A stretch of DNA of 29,688 nucleotides, taken from NCBI GenBank assembly GCA_002440825.1, contig DJVH01000019.1:3315-33002 (forward strand), in the 5' to 3' direction. Numbering within the stretch: position 1 is the first letter of the stretch; every line of letters starts with the position of its first letter. The notes under the pieces were generated by a model. The model ran no database searches. It was given only the letters and a program-made list of their open reading frames with translations, and was not told where the DNA came from. The position numbers and the translations under genes are program-made. This stretch comes from Bacteriovoracaceae bacterium UBA6261 (GTDB lineage: Bacteria > Bdellovibrionota > Bacteriovoracia > Bacteriovoracales > Bacteriovoracaceae). This document shows positions 7,908 to 16,988 of the stretch, piece by piece.

Positions 7908-9533
7908 CTACATTCTAAAGACGCCGAACTTCGCTTCACCGATGCCTGAATTAAGAGAAGCGGCGATCGCCAGTCCTAAAAGATCTCTGGTGTGAGCAGG
8001 ATCAATGACTCCATCATCCCATAAGCGGGCCGTTGAGTAATAGGGACTTCCTTCCACTTCGTATTTATCCAGAATCGGTTTTTCAAATTTTGCGATTTCT
8101 TCAGCACTCATTTCCGGTTTGCCTGCGGCCTTTAATCCCTGTTGTTTTACAGTTGAAAGAACTTTTGCAGCCTGTTCTCCTCCCATGACTGAAATGCGGG
8201 CATTCGGCCACATCCATAAAAATCTCGGAGAATAAGCTCGTCCACACATGCCGTAGTTACCGGCCCCGAATGAGCCACCGATGATCACCGTGAATTTCGG
8301 GACCTGAACAGTGGAGACAGCTGTCACCATCTTTGCTCCGTGCTTGGCGATTCCTTCGTTTTCATATTGGCGTCCGACCATAAAGCCGGTGATGTTCTGT
8401 AAAAACAAAAGAGGAATTTTTCTTTGTCCGCAAAGTTCGATGAAATGCGCTCCTTTTTGAGCAGACTCAGAAAAAAGAATTCCGTTGTTGGCGACTATGC
8501 CGATTTGTTGTCCGTGAATACGGGCAAAGCCCGTTACAAGCGTGTTTCCGTAGCGTTCTTTGAATTCATGAAATTCACTTCCATCGACCAGACGGGCGAT
8601 GATCTCGCGCACGTCAAAAGGCTTGCGCGTATCCTTTGGAATGATTCCGTAAATTTCGTCCACATCATAAAGCGGAGCTTTGACTTCACGAGAATTTTCA
8701 CGAAGCCCCTGCGTTTTACCTGGCGAATTGTAATTGAGATTTTCAATAATGTTTCTTGTGATGATGAAAGCTTCTTCCTCATCTTCAGCGAAATGATCCG
8801 AAACGCCGCTGATGCGGGTATGGACATCTGCTCCCCCTAAATCTTCTGCCGACACTTCTTCACCTGTCGCTGCTTTGACAAGAGGAGGGCCCCCCAGAAA
8901 AATCGTTCCATTATTTTTAACGATCACTGTTTCATCACTCATGGCCGGAACATAAGCACCGCCAGCAGTACATGAACCAAGAACAACCGCAATCTGCGGG
9001 ATGCCCTGAGCACTCATCTGCGCCTGATTATAAAAAATGCGACCGAAGTGATCTCTATCCGGAAATACTTCATCCTGCTTCGGAAGAAAGGCTCCGCCCG
9101 AATCAACGAGATAGATACAAGGCAGTTTATTTTCAAGAGCAATTTCCTGAGCGCGAAGATGCTTTTTGACTGTCATTGGAAAATACGTTCCGCCTTTCAC
9201 AGTAGCATCGTTGGCAACAAACAGACATTCAATGCCGTGAACGCGGCCAATTCCTGTCACCATACCGGCGGCCGGAACATCGTCTTCATAAAGATTGTAG
9301 GCCGCTAAACTTGAAAGTTCGATAAACGGAGAATTGTCATCCAGAATTTTTTCGATGCGTTCTCGCGGAAGAAATTTTTTTCTGTCATGATGTCTTTTAA
9401 CTGAATCAGCTCCGCCTCCGGCCTTGACGGTAGAAAGCTTCTCGATCAGTTCGGCACGTAGGGCCTTGTGGTAAGCACTGTTGTCCTGAAATTCTTTTGA
9501 ATTTCTGTCGATATGTGACTCGATTACGTCCAT
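7908..9533 (-). CDS. liuB: Methylcrotonyl-CoA carboxylase beta subunit (carboxyltransferase)
   Basis: This subunit transfers carboxyl from carboxybiotin to 3-methylcrotonyl-CoA. The 541 residues contain both crotonase-like halves of a decarboxylase/carboxyltransferase. The N half has YLVDSGGAFLPKQDEVFPD, GSCTAGGAYVPAMSDE and the loop IFLGGPPLVKAATGEEV; the C half has LFLQNITGFMVG and MGGEQAAKVLSTVKQQ. The AFLPKQ-EVFPD and GGPPLVKAATGE strings and the length point to MCC rather than the propionyl-CoA enzyme. It is the first gene of the operon; AGAGGA stands six bases before the ATG, and a promoter with an inverted repeat lies directly upstream. Isovaleryl-CoA dehydrogenase, the preceding pathway enzyme, is not in this window. 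Confidence 0.93.
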   Translation of the reverse strand: MDVIESHIDRNSKEFQDNSAYHKALRAELIEKLSTVKAGGGADSVKRHHDRKKFLPRERIEKILDDNSPFIELSSLAAYNLYEDDVPAAGMVTGIGRVHGIECLFVANDATVKGGTYFPMTVKKHLRAQEIALENKLPCIYLVDSGGAFLPKQDEVFPDRDHFGRIFYNQAQMSAQGIPQIAVVLGSCTAGGAYVPAMSDETVIVKNNGTIFLGGPPLVKAATGEEVSAEDLGGADVHTRISGVSDHFAEDEEEAFIITRNIIENLNYNSPGKTQGLRENSREVKAPLYDVDEIYGIIPKDTRKPFDVREIIARLVDGSEFHEFKERYGNTLVTGFARIHGQQIGIVANNGILFSESAQKGAHFIELCGQRKIPLLFLQNITGFMVGRQYENEGIAKHGAKMVTAVSTVQVPKFTVIIGGSFGAGNYGMCGRAYSPRFLWMWPNARISVMGGEQAAKVLSTVKQQGLKAAGKPEMSAEEIAKFEKPILDKYEVEGSPYYSTARLWDDGVIDPAHTRDLLGLAIAASLNSGIGEAKFGVFRM

Positions 9534-9542
9534 TCTTTTCCT

Positions 9543-9601
9543 CTTAAACTAGCGGCTGATTATTGCCATCCTAGTTTAAGAATTTCCGGGCCTTGTAGCA
9601 A
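9543..9601 (-). promoter_or_regulatory. Candidate promoter and operator of the leucine-catabolic operon
   Basis: CTTAAACTAG (9543-9552) and CTAGTTTAAG (9571-9580) are perfect 10-base inverted repeats, 18 bases apart. On the - strand TTGCTA (9596-9601) and TAAACT (9573-9578) sit 17 bases apart as -35 and -10, so the upstream arm covers the -10 box and the other arm covers the early transcribed region. A repressor bound to both arms would block the operon. The binding protein is unknown. Confidence 0.5.
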
Positions 9602-9612
9602 GAATAAACGCC

Positions 9613-9639
9613 AAAAAAACAGTGCGAATAACTACTCGC
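9613..9639 (-). terminator. Candidate terminator overlapping the stop of the 888-residue protein gene
   Basis: On the - strand the last codons and stop form a short hairpin (arms at 9624-9630 and 9633-9639, with one G-U pair), followed after ACTG by seven T (9613-9619). The stem is short and A/T-rich in the middle, so confidence is moderate. Confidence 0.45.
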
Positions 9640-12298
9640 GACGGACTTCTTTCAAGAGAGATTTCAGCTTGTAGAGACGTGTCGGTTCAACACCGACTTC
9701 TTTTGCGGCCTTGTTAACGTTTGTCTCTTTGGCAATAATCTCTTGTTGCGCCTTAGTGAGCTTGATTTTTTTAAATTTTATTTTTCCTAAGCTGGTGAGA
9801 ACCGGCTTCCCTTTGGCATCGAGGATCGGTGCGATTTTTATCAATTCACCGTTTTCGCGAATGATAAAAGGTTCGCCTTTGGTCTTTTCCATTGTGGAAG
9901 CAATATCACCTTCATTAGGATTTTCAAGAATAGTGCTCGAATCGACTACGCTCTCTCCATTTTTCGATAAAACGAGAGCACCTGCGGCTTTATCTCCACC
10001 ACCCTTACCTGCAGCATTGCTCGCCCCTCCGGTACTGGCCGGACCACGTGCACTACCGATGGCCGCTTGCGCCTCAGCACCGTAATCTGCGTTCTGTGAA
10101 ACAGAATTCGAACGGGCCGCGGCCACTTCCTCAATTCGAGGACCGCTTTCAATGGCCGCTTTTTCACCGGCAACTTTAATTGTGGCCGATTGCTCAGCAC
10201 TCACTGGCCCACGACCGGATGGAGTTCCGTTTTTCTCAGCAGAATCCTGAACGGCCGCAGGTCCTGCAACCACACGGTCTTTTTCTTTTTTCAGATCTTC
10301 GATTTGTTTTCTGAGAGAAGCAAGCTCTGAACTTTCATCGCTCTCGCTTTCATCTTCCGCATCGCTGACCGCTACTTTTTTTCTGAGTTTCGATTCTTTT
10401 TTCTCCAGGGATTTGATTTTTTCTTCCAGCGCATCTGTGCCCGGATGATTCACCTGAACGGGAGCTGCATTTTCTACAGGCATCACATTGTTCATGAAAT
10501 TATAATTGGGATTTTGAACTTGATTAACAAGATTGGGATTCGTATTCTGAGGTGCAGTTTCTGCGAATGATTTCAGTTCATTTTCTATTTTATCAAAGCC
10601 AGGTGTAGTCTTTTGTCCGTCTTTTGCCATAACGGCGGACGAGAATTCAAGATTAGAAAGCGCTGGTTTGTTTTCGAATTTAAAGGCTTCTACATCTACA
10701 CCGCGATTTCGAAAAACATTTTTCAAATCGACATCTTTTGTAACGACTTCCGCAATATTTCTTGCGGCTTCATTCAAGTTTGCTGAAGCGTTAGCATCTT
10801 CTTTTTTGGCCAGATTTTCAAAAGCTTTCTTTTCTTCCGCAGTCGCTGCATAAGTTGATGGAAATTTTTCCTTGCAGCTGTTTAAATTAAACATAACGGC
10901 TACAAATCTGTCATAGACCTGGTCTTTGGCCTTAATCATTCTTTCCAGTGTCTGAACTTTTTCAAAATTCTCACTCAATTTGCCGCGTTTATTATAGGAA
11001 TAAATCATTTTTTTGAACAGATCTTTTGTCTGAACATTTTCTCCCTGAACCTTCGCTTCCTTTACATTTGTTGAAACGAACTGGCAAAGCTGCCCGATAC
11101 TGACGACTTTGTCCTGGCACTCACGGGCAAAAACTTCGTTAACCATTTTAACTCTGAGATCATTGACCTTGGCAGAAAGATTTGACCGGTTGGAATCGGT
11201 AATATCCTTAAGCGTAATAGACATTTTATCAATTTGCTTTTCCAAGGACTCAAGTGAATCTTTATCAAAAGAAATATAAGGATCTTCTTTTCTGATGGCG
11301 AATTGAAGAATGGCCTTTTTAATTCTTGATTTCATTTCAGCATCAGTTGGCGTTCCTTCTGTAATGCGTGTCGATTTTACAATTTCATTGACAAGAATGT
11401 CTTCAGAAGGATCAAACTTCATTTCGCTTCTTCCGGTTTTTGACCATTCTTTTTCAGTTTTCAAAATACTGATATAATGTTCTTCTGGAGTGACATCCTT
11501 ACCGAACTTTACGTTTTGCATGAGTTGAATGGCTCCGTCGACCTGCCCCTCTTCGCTAAAGCTAATAGTAGGTGTTCTATGAAAGGCCACATTTTTCTTT
11601 AAACCAAAATCGCTTGCAAATCCCGGAACAGGTTGATGCTTTTCTGCAGGCTTTTCTGTGTCGTTTTCCTCAGCAGCCTGGATACTTGCTGAGCGTCTGC
11701 TGTAATTGACGAAATTCTGGGCCTGATTTTGACCATAATAATTTTTGATGGAAATCTTTGCGAGAAGATCGAATTGATCTTCATTTAGACATTTAGGTGA
11801 TGACAATTTAAAGGCCGGGCATGATCGCACTTTTTCTTTAAACTTTGACGGCAATTTGTCTACATAAGAATTGAGAACGCGAAGGTTATTGGATTCGGGA
11901 GATTGATACTTAATCAACTCATCCTGTACATTTTCACTGATCACGTACATCATGAATTCAGTTTTTAAAAAGCTTTGCTCTTCAGGTGCAACAGGAAGCT
12001 CATTGCGCTCAGTACAGGCATAAACATTTTCACACATGGGTTTTGAAACATCTGCTCCAAAAATAGAATTCCCGGCTTCCTGACAAGGCTTATTGTCAAA
12101 GAAATTTAAAAGCCGTGACTGCGATCTACTGGCCTTACACCCCTGAGACCGTCCGACGGGTTTTACATAAAAGGCAGATGGAGAAAACAAATTAATGTTC
12201 GTATCGATCAGATCAGCATCTAAAGTCAAATCCAGACCGTACACCGGCGCGGTTAAGGTAAAAATCAAAACAAGTGATAAATATTTTCGTATTTTCAT
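9632..12298 (-). CDS. Large exported protein of unknown function, paralogue of the upstream 858-residue protein
   Basis: The 888 residues begin with a signal peptide (cleavage near VYG, ~21). The N-terminal ~480 residues are mixed helical with nine Cys (54, 72, 89, 95, 160, 170, 394, 405, 475), suggesting disulfides in the periplasm or outside. Residues ~620-675 form a charged coiled coil (EEKIKSLEKKESKLRKKV). Residues ~680-772 are an Ala/Gly/Ser-rich low-complexity linker. A C-terminal domain starts at LVLSKNGES and includes FIIRENGELIKIAPILDAKG. The last ~35 residues (ETNVNKAAKEVGVEPTRLYK) read like a Fis-type helix-turn-helix, odd for an exported protein. Domain order matches the gene nine bases upstream, so the two form one operon and probably one complex. 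I do not recognise the family. Confidence 0.85.
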   Translation of the reverse strand: MKIRKYLSLVLIFTLTAPVYGLDLTLDADLIDTNINLFSPSAFYVKPVGRSQGCKASRSQSRLLNFFDNKPCQEAGNSIFGADVSKPMCENVYACTERNELPVAPEEQSFLKTEFMMYVISENVQDELIKYQSPESNNLRVLNSYVDKLPSKFKEKVRSCPAFKLSSPKCLNEDQFDLLAKISIKNYYGQNQAQNFVNYSRRSASIQAAEENDTEKPAEKHQPVPGFASDFGLKKNVAFHRTPTISFSEEGQVDGAIQLMQNVKFGKDVTPEEHYISILKTEKEWSKTGRSEMKFDPSEDILVNEIVKSTRITEGTPTDAEMKSRIKKAILQFAIRKEDPYISFDKDSLESLEKQIDKMSITLKDITDSNRSNLSAKVNDLRVKMVNEVFARECQDKVVSIGQLCQFVSTNVKEAKVQGENVQTKDLFKKMIYSYNKRGKLSENFEKVQTLERMIKAKDQVYDRFVAVMFNLNSCKEKFPSTYAATAEEKKAFENLAKKEDANASANLNEAARNIAEVVTKDVDLKNVFRNRGVDVEAFKFENKPALSNLEFSSAVMAKDGQKTTPGFDKIENELKSFAETAPQNTNPNLVNQVQNPNYNFMNNVMPVENAAPVQVNHPGTDALEEKIKSLEKKESKLRKKVAVSDAEDESESDESSELASLRKQIEDLKKEKDRVVAGPAAVQDSAEKNGTPSGRGPVSAEQSATIKVAGEKAAIESGPRIEEVAAARSNSVSQNADYGAEAQAAIGSARGPASTGGASNAAGKGGGDKAAGALVLSKNGESVVDSSTILENPNEGDIASTMEKTKGEPFIIRENGELIKIAPILDAKGKPVLTSLGKIKFKKIKLTKAQQEIIAKETNVNKAAKEVGVEPTRLYKLKSLLKEVRRE

Positions 12299-12307
12299 CC
12301 TGAAACT

Positions 12308-14884
12308 CTAGTCCTTTTTCTGAACAGCTTTATTGGTTAAATTCTTCAGTTTTAAATATTCTGCACGCTCACGTTTGAGAGCTTCTTCATCAATTCTTAA
12401 AAGATCTGCTTTATTAGTTACGCTGGCAGGTACTCTCGTTTTAGAAGCAACAAGTTCTTTTCCTGATTTGACTTTTTTAAGGAAGCGAGGTTTTCCTTTA
12501 GCATCAAGAAGGATTTTTCCATCTCTGATCTCAGGAATAATTTCCATCTTCACCCCGTTTTCTTCAATCTCAAATGATTGCCCGCCAAGCTCGATGATTT
12601 TTTCACTGATTGATTCAGTGATTTTTTCAGCGGTCATTCCGTCAGATTTTGAAAGAACAAGAAGTGGCTTTCCACCTGAGATTGATGATCCTGATGAAGA
12701 ACCAGAAGATGAAGAAGTGCTTTTTGAAATGGCAGCTGACTCTCCTCCAGAAACAGAAGAAGACGATTGAGCTGATTGTCCGGCCGAACGTGAAGAAGCT
12801 GACTCAGAAGCAGCGACATTTTTTTCCTGCTCATCTTTTTTAGTCGATTCTACAACCGGAGCTGATCCCGATAAGGCGGGCGCTCTTGAAACAGAAGTCA
12901 TACTTGTATCAGTCGCAATGGCTACGGATTTTTCCGGAGCTTTAGCGGCCTCTTTTTTCAATTCAGCTATCTGATTCTGAAGATCAGAAATCTGTTTGTT
13001 GTCGTCATCGCGTTTTTTCTGTGCAGCCTTTTCAGATAAGTCTGCATCCTTGTTTTCTTGCAACTTGGACAAATGATCTTCCGTCGCCGATAATTTTTTT
13101 GTCAGCTCAGCAATGCGATCGTTGAGCGGATTTGAAACCGGCGCTGTATTAGATGATTTTTTTTCAACAGCTTGTTCGACTGGAGCCTCGGTATGAAACG
13201 AAGTATTCGGGAAATTATTAAATGCATTCGTTGTCGCAAAATTGTTTGTACTGAATGATGTATTATTTGCAGCTGTATCGATGTTTTTAAGGTTTTCAGA
13301 AAAGGTCTCAGAGATAGGTCTTTCGATCACTTCATTCACAACCGACGTTGATTCTGCCAATGAATTTGTCATTTTTAACGGTCTGATCGTTTCGCTGTAT
13401 GTGAGATTGGGACTTTCAAACAGCTCTTCTTTTCCTTGATTTAAAACGGTTGAACCAATGGGCGATCCTGGAGTATTCCAGAAATCAGAACCAAATCTCA
13501 ACCCTATTCCGTCAGGCTGGATTCCAGAAATGGACATGTTTACATCATTGAAATCCGCAATCGAAGTTGAAGGAATTATACCGAGGGCCACACAGCGGCT
13601 GGCATTGAGAACTACGCGAGCATCTGTATCGTTTTTTACCGAGCGTCCAAAGACAAGCTTTAAAAATTCAATATGCTTGGAATCAAGTTTTTTAAATCTG
13701 CTCGCGGCAGAGATTCTGTTTGGATAAGCTTCAGTTTTACCATATGAAGCGTCGGTCACCTTTTCGCAAATGTCTGCAAAATTGTAAGACTGTTTGCAAT
13801 CTTTGTTTAAAACGTCTTTAGCGTAATTGCGACGGTGTTTTTCAATTTCTGCTTTGACTCCTGCAGTTGTCAGTTTCTTGGCGGCCAGAGTTCTAAAAAA
13901 TTTATAATGAGTTGTTGATGAAAAACTCGCGGGATCGTAATTGTCTGATTCAAAATCAAAAGCTGGATCGAGTTTGTGTTCATCACGCAACTGAACCATT
14001 TTTGCAAACGCCGCCTTCACTTTTGAATCCGTGCTGTCTTTTGAGGCCATAATCTGAGAGAGACTTTCAAGAATTTCATTATCAGCAGCAAGCGAGTCAG
14101 TCACTTTGTTGTCTGTTTTTTGGTTAAAAAAATTGATCAGTGCACTTTCATTTTCAGGGGTATTTTTTCCGAAATCCGCTCCGAGATTATAACAACTTTT
14201 TTCAGGAACGGTACAAGAGTCCACCATGTTTACAAAACCGGTTTCAACGGCTTGATGGTAGCAACTGTCAGACTTGAGCACCTGAGCATCAAACTGTGGT
14301 CTACACTCTTTCGAAAAGCCCTCTCCGAATTTTTTATCAGAATACTTTCTCAAGCTTTCAAGTTTTTCCATTGTGGGAAGGCGGTCACTCAGAAGAAGTG
14401 TTGCCAGATCTTCAGCGGCCATATTGGCGCCGACAGAGTAATTGGCAAATGTCACTAGATCTCGACCAGTCTTTGCCTGCGCACATGAGTTCAGCAACCG
14501 GCAATTGTCTTCAGAATAAATAACTTCATCTGCATCTGTTATTTTTGCACAGGAAGCCGAGATACTGGCCGTTGCTAACGCTACGGCCTGAGGCGAAGGA
14601 AGCTCTAGTTTTACTCCGCCACAATTGATGACGTCGCTGGTTTCTTTATCCACAAACATCGACGCATAATTGATATTGAGTCCTCCGCCCAGTCCGTCAT
14701 TGTCAATTGATCCTGTAGGCATTGGAATTTTCAGTGATGGTGAGAGTCTTTTATTAATTAGACGGCCAAGAGAATAATCAACTTTAGGAACTACAAACGA
14801 GTCGAGTGACGCGTCTGTCTCGGCGCCAAAAGACGGACTTAAAACTCCGTTGATTATTATTAATGACCAGAATAATTTTTGCAT
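12308..14884 (-). CDS. Large exported protein of unknown function, first gene of a paralogous pair
   Basis: The 858 residues begin with a signal peptide (cleavage near SFG-AE, ~20). The N-terminal ~450 residues carry eleven Cys, with spacings recalling the partner: C-x5-C at 128/134 (partner 89/95), a wider pair at 194/208 (partner 160/170), and C-x9-C at 363/373 (partner 394/405, C-x10-C). A coiled coil spans ~585-648 (NDRIAELTKKLSATEDHLSK). A Ser-rich linker (~690-738) precedes a C-terminal domain beginning LLVLSKSDG, with FEIEENGVKMEIIPEI and LLDAKGKPRFLKKVK. The ATG has GAGG eight bases upstream. The shared architecture indicates an old tandem duplication. Function is unknown; location in periplasm or outer surface is inferred. 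Confidence 0.85.
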   Translation of the reverse strand: MQKLFWSLIIINGVLSPSFGAETDASLDSFVVPKVDYSLGRLINKRLSPSLKIPMPTGSIDNDGLGGGLNINYASMFVDKETSDVINCGGVKLELPSPQAVALATASISASCAKITDADEVIYSEDNCRLLNSCAQAKTGRDLVTFANYSVGANMAAEDLATLLLSDRLPTMEKLESLRKYSDKKFGEGFSKECRPQFDAQVLKSDSCYHQAVETGFVNMVDSCTVPEKSCYNLGADFGKNTPENESALINFFNQKTDNKVTDSLAADNEILESLSQIMASKDSTDSKVKAAFAKMVQLRDEHKLDPAFDFESDNYDPASFSSTTHYKFFRTLAAKKLTTAGVKAEIEKHRRNYAKDVLNKDCKQSYNFADICEKVTDASYGKTEAYPNRISAASRFKKLDSKHIEFLKLVFGRSVKNDTDARVVLNASRCVALGIIPSTSIADFNDVNMSISGIQPDGIGLRFGSDFWNTPGSPIGSTVLNQGKEELFESPNLTYSETIRPLKMTNSLAESTSVVNEVIERPISETFSENLKNIDTAANNTSFSTNNFATTNAFNNFPNTSFHTEAPVEQAVEKKSSNTAPVSNPLNDRIAELTKKLSATEDHLSKLQENKDADLSEKAAQKKRDDDNKQISDLQNQIAELKKEAAKAPEKSVAIATDTSMTSVSRAPALSGSAPVVESTKKDEQEKNVAASESASSRSAGQSAQSSSSVSGGESAAISKSTSSSSGSSSGSSISGGKPLLVLSKSDGMTAEKITESISEKIIELGGQSFEIEENGVKMEIIPEIRDGKILLDAKGKPRFLKKVKSGKELVASKTRVPASVTNKADLLRIDEEALKRERAEYLKLKNLTNKAVQKKD

Positions 14885-15038
14885 CTCAATACCTCACGCA
14901 CCAATCTTATCGGATTTTAAGCATTATCCTTGAGAAACCGGCTCATTTACGCCACACTTTTAAGAAGAACTTATTATTAGCGGGTTAACTGAGCTTTTCC
15001 CCCTCACAAACTGCCTCAAATAATGGCCAATGCCCGGG

Positions 15039-15083
15039 AAAATCCTTTAAACCCTTGAGGAAAATTATTTACCAGAGGATTTT
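15039..15083 (+). promoter_or_regulatory. Inverted repeat able to mask the acsA ribosome binding site
   Basis: AAAATCCT (15039-15046) is the exact reverse complement of AGGATTTT (15076-15083), which contains the AGGA of the acsA Shine-Dalgarno sequence. The 29-base loop holds CCTTGAGG, itself a near-palindrome. Pairing would hide the ribosome binding site, but six of eight pairs are A-T, so the fold would be weak. The 201-base gap (14885-15085) shows no other clear element and no convincing promoter. Confidence 0.3.
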
Positions 15084-15085
15084 TT

Positions 15086-16951
15086 ATGAACCAAAAAACA
15101 GCACTCACTCCGGAACTTGAACAGTATTGGACGGAAATCGCCAATACCTTCCAGTGGAAACAAAGATGGGATTCTCTTCAGACGGGAAATTTTCACGACG
15201 TGAATGTCGAATGGTTTAAAGGCGCGAGTCTCAACATTACTGAGAACTGTCTCGATCGCCATCTTGAAAAACGCAGACAAAAAAAGGCGATGATTTTTGA
15301 ACCAAATAATCCCAATGATCCTGGACTGCACCTGACCTTTGGTGAATTGCATGTGGCCGTCTGTCGATTTGCCAATCTTCTTAAAAAGAAAGGAATCAAA
15401 AAGGGCGATGTGGTTGCTCTTTATATGGGGATGACTCCGGAGTTGATGATCGGTGTTCTGGCCTGTGCGCGCATCGGTGCGATTCATACCGTCGTCTTTG
15501 GAGGGTTCTCACCAAAGTCTCTTCGCGGTCGTCTGGAAGATTCAAAAGCAAAACTGATCGTTACTCACGACGGAGCTTACCGGGGCGATAAAATCATTCC
15601 TTTAAAAAGCATGGTGGATGAGGCCCTCACCGACTTTAACGGAGTTGAAACAGTGTTGGTGGTAAAGCGGACTCACAGCGAAGTTGAAATGAAGGCCGGA
15701 CGTGATTATTGGTATGAAACCTTAATCAAAGATTGCGATATTTACTGTAAAGCTGAAGAAATGAACGCCGAAGATCCTTTGTTCATTCTCTACACATCAG
15801 GTTCAACCGGTAAACCAAAAGGGCTTCTGCATACAATTGCAGGGTACATGGTTCATGTCGGCAACAGTTTTAAAGATGTTTTCCAGATCAAAGAAAACGA
15901 TGTGTTCTGGTGTACAGCGGATATCGGCTGGATCACCGGCCACAGCTACGTGACCTACGGTCCTCTTTTAAACGGAACAACGACTATTTTATTTGAAGGC
16001 ATACCCAATTACCCGTCACCGGCCCGCTTCTGGGAGACAGTTGAAAAACATCACGTCTCCATTCTTTATACGGCACCGACAGCAATCAGATCACTTGAAA
16101 AATTCGGCGCTCAAATTCCAGACAGCTTTCCCATGAAATCCCTTCGCGTTTTAGGTTCTGTCGGAGAACCCATCAACGAAGAAGCCTGGCACTGGTATGA
16201 CACTCACGTAGGAAAAGGACGCTGTCCCATAGTAGACACCTGGTGGCAGACAGAGACGGGTGGAATTATGATTTCACCTATTGCCGGTCAGACTAAAACT
16301 AAACCCGCTCACGCCACTCTTCCGCTCAAAGGAATTGTTCCGGTGATTGTTGATGAAAAAGGAAATGAGAAAACCGAAACCGTGACCGAAGGAAATCTTT
16401 GCATCAAATATCCCTGGCCAGGGCTGGCACGGACCATTTACGGCGATCACGATCGCTACATTCAAACTTATTTTTCAACTTATAAAGGACTTTACTTCAC
16501 CGGCGATGGAGCTAAACGCGACAGCGATGGGTATTACAGAATTACCGGACGAGTTGATGATGTCATCAATGTCTCCGGACATCGCATCGGCACGGCGGAA
16601 GTTGAAGAGGCCATTAACGAACACGACCTGATCACAGAATCGGCCGTTGTAGGTTTTCCTCACAGTGTAAAAGGTCAGGGCATTTACGCTTTCGTCACAT
16701 GCAACGATCATTCAAAAAGCGAAGAAGTGATCACGGCTGAAATCCGCGACCTGGTCAACAAAATGATCGGCCCGATTGCCAAGCCTGATGTCATTCAAAT
16801 TGTCACTTCTCTGCCGAAAACCCGTTCGGGGAAAATCATGAGAAGAATTTTGAGAAAAATTGTGGAAAATGACATTGCCAATATCGGCGATACATCGACC
16901 CTGCTCAATCCGGAATGTGTTGACGATATTATTAAAGGCAAAAAAAATTAG
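15086..16951 (+). CDS. acsA: Acetyl-CoA synthetase (AMP-forming)
   Basis: It activates acetate with ATP to acetyl-AMP and then acetyl-CoA. The 621 residues are somewhat shorter than E. coli Acs (652) but cover the ANL family motifs: FILYTSGSTGKPKGLLHT (P-loop, near base 15780), TADIGWITGHSYVTYGPL, LGSVGEPINEEAWHWY, and DTWWQTETGG with the tryptophan that limits substrate size to short acids. The C-terminal domain has ITGRVDDVINVSGHRIGTAE and KTRSGKIMRRI, with the catalytic lysine that is the usual regulatory acetylation site. AGAGGA lies before the ATG. It is the only + strand gene in this part of the window and ends at a shared terminator. Propionyl-CoA synthetase activity is less likely given the Trp. 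Confidence 0.93.
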   Translation: MNQKTALTPELEQYWTEIANTFQWKQRWDSLQTGNFHDVNVEWFKGASLNITENCLDRHLEKRRQKKAMIFEPNNPNDPGLHLTFGELHVAVCRFANLLKKKGIKKGDVVALYMGMTPELMIGVLACARIGAIHTVVFGGFSPKSLRGRLEDSKAKLIVTHDGAYRGDKIIPLKSMVDEALTDFNGVETVLVVKRTHSEVEMKAGRDYWYETLIKDCDIYCKAEEMNAEDPLFILYTSGSTGKPKGLLHTIAGYMVHVGNSFKDVFQIKENDVFWCTADIGWITGHSYVTYGPLLNGTTTILFEGIPNYPSPARFWETVEKHHVSILYTAPTAIRSLEKFGAQIPDSFPMKSLRVLGSVGEPINEEAWHWYDTHVGKGRCPIVDTWWQTETGGIMISPIAGQTKTKPAHATLPLKGIVPVIVDEKGNEKTETVTEGNLCIKYPWPGLARTIYGDHDRYIQTYFSTYKGLYFTGDGAKRDSDGYYRITGRVDDVINVSGHRIGTAEVEEAINEHDLITESAVVGFPHSVKGQGIYAFVTCNDHSKSEEVITAEIRDLVNKMIGPIAKPDVIQIVTSLPKTRSGKIMRRILRKIVENDIANIGDTSTLLNPECVDDIIKGKKN

Positions 16952-16952
16952 C

Positions 16953-16986
16953 AAAAAAAAAGGCCACCGGAAATGGTGGCCTTTTT
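16953..16986. terminator. Bidirectional rho-independent terminator between acsA and the 151-residue protein gene
   Basis: AGGCCACC (16961-16968) and GGTGGCCT (16975-16982) form a perfect 8-bp stem with loop GGAAAT. It is flanked by eight or more A on the left and five T on the right, so it works as a terminator on both strands. The two converging genes end two bases on either side of it. Confidence 0.9.
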
Positions 16987-16988
16987 CA

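Noticed and set aside
9711..10085. Hydrophobic 124-residue + strand frame resembling a membrane protein
   Set aside because: Its Leu/Ala/Pro composition is explained by the antisense of the Lys/Gly/Ala-rich tail of the 888-residue protein.
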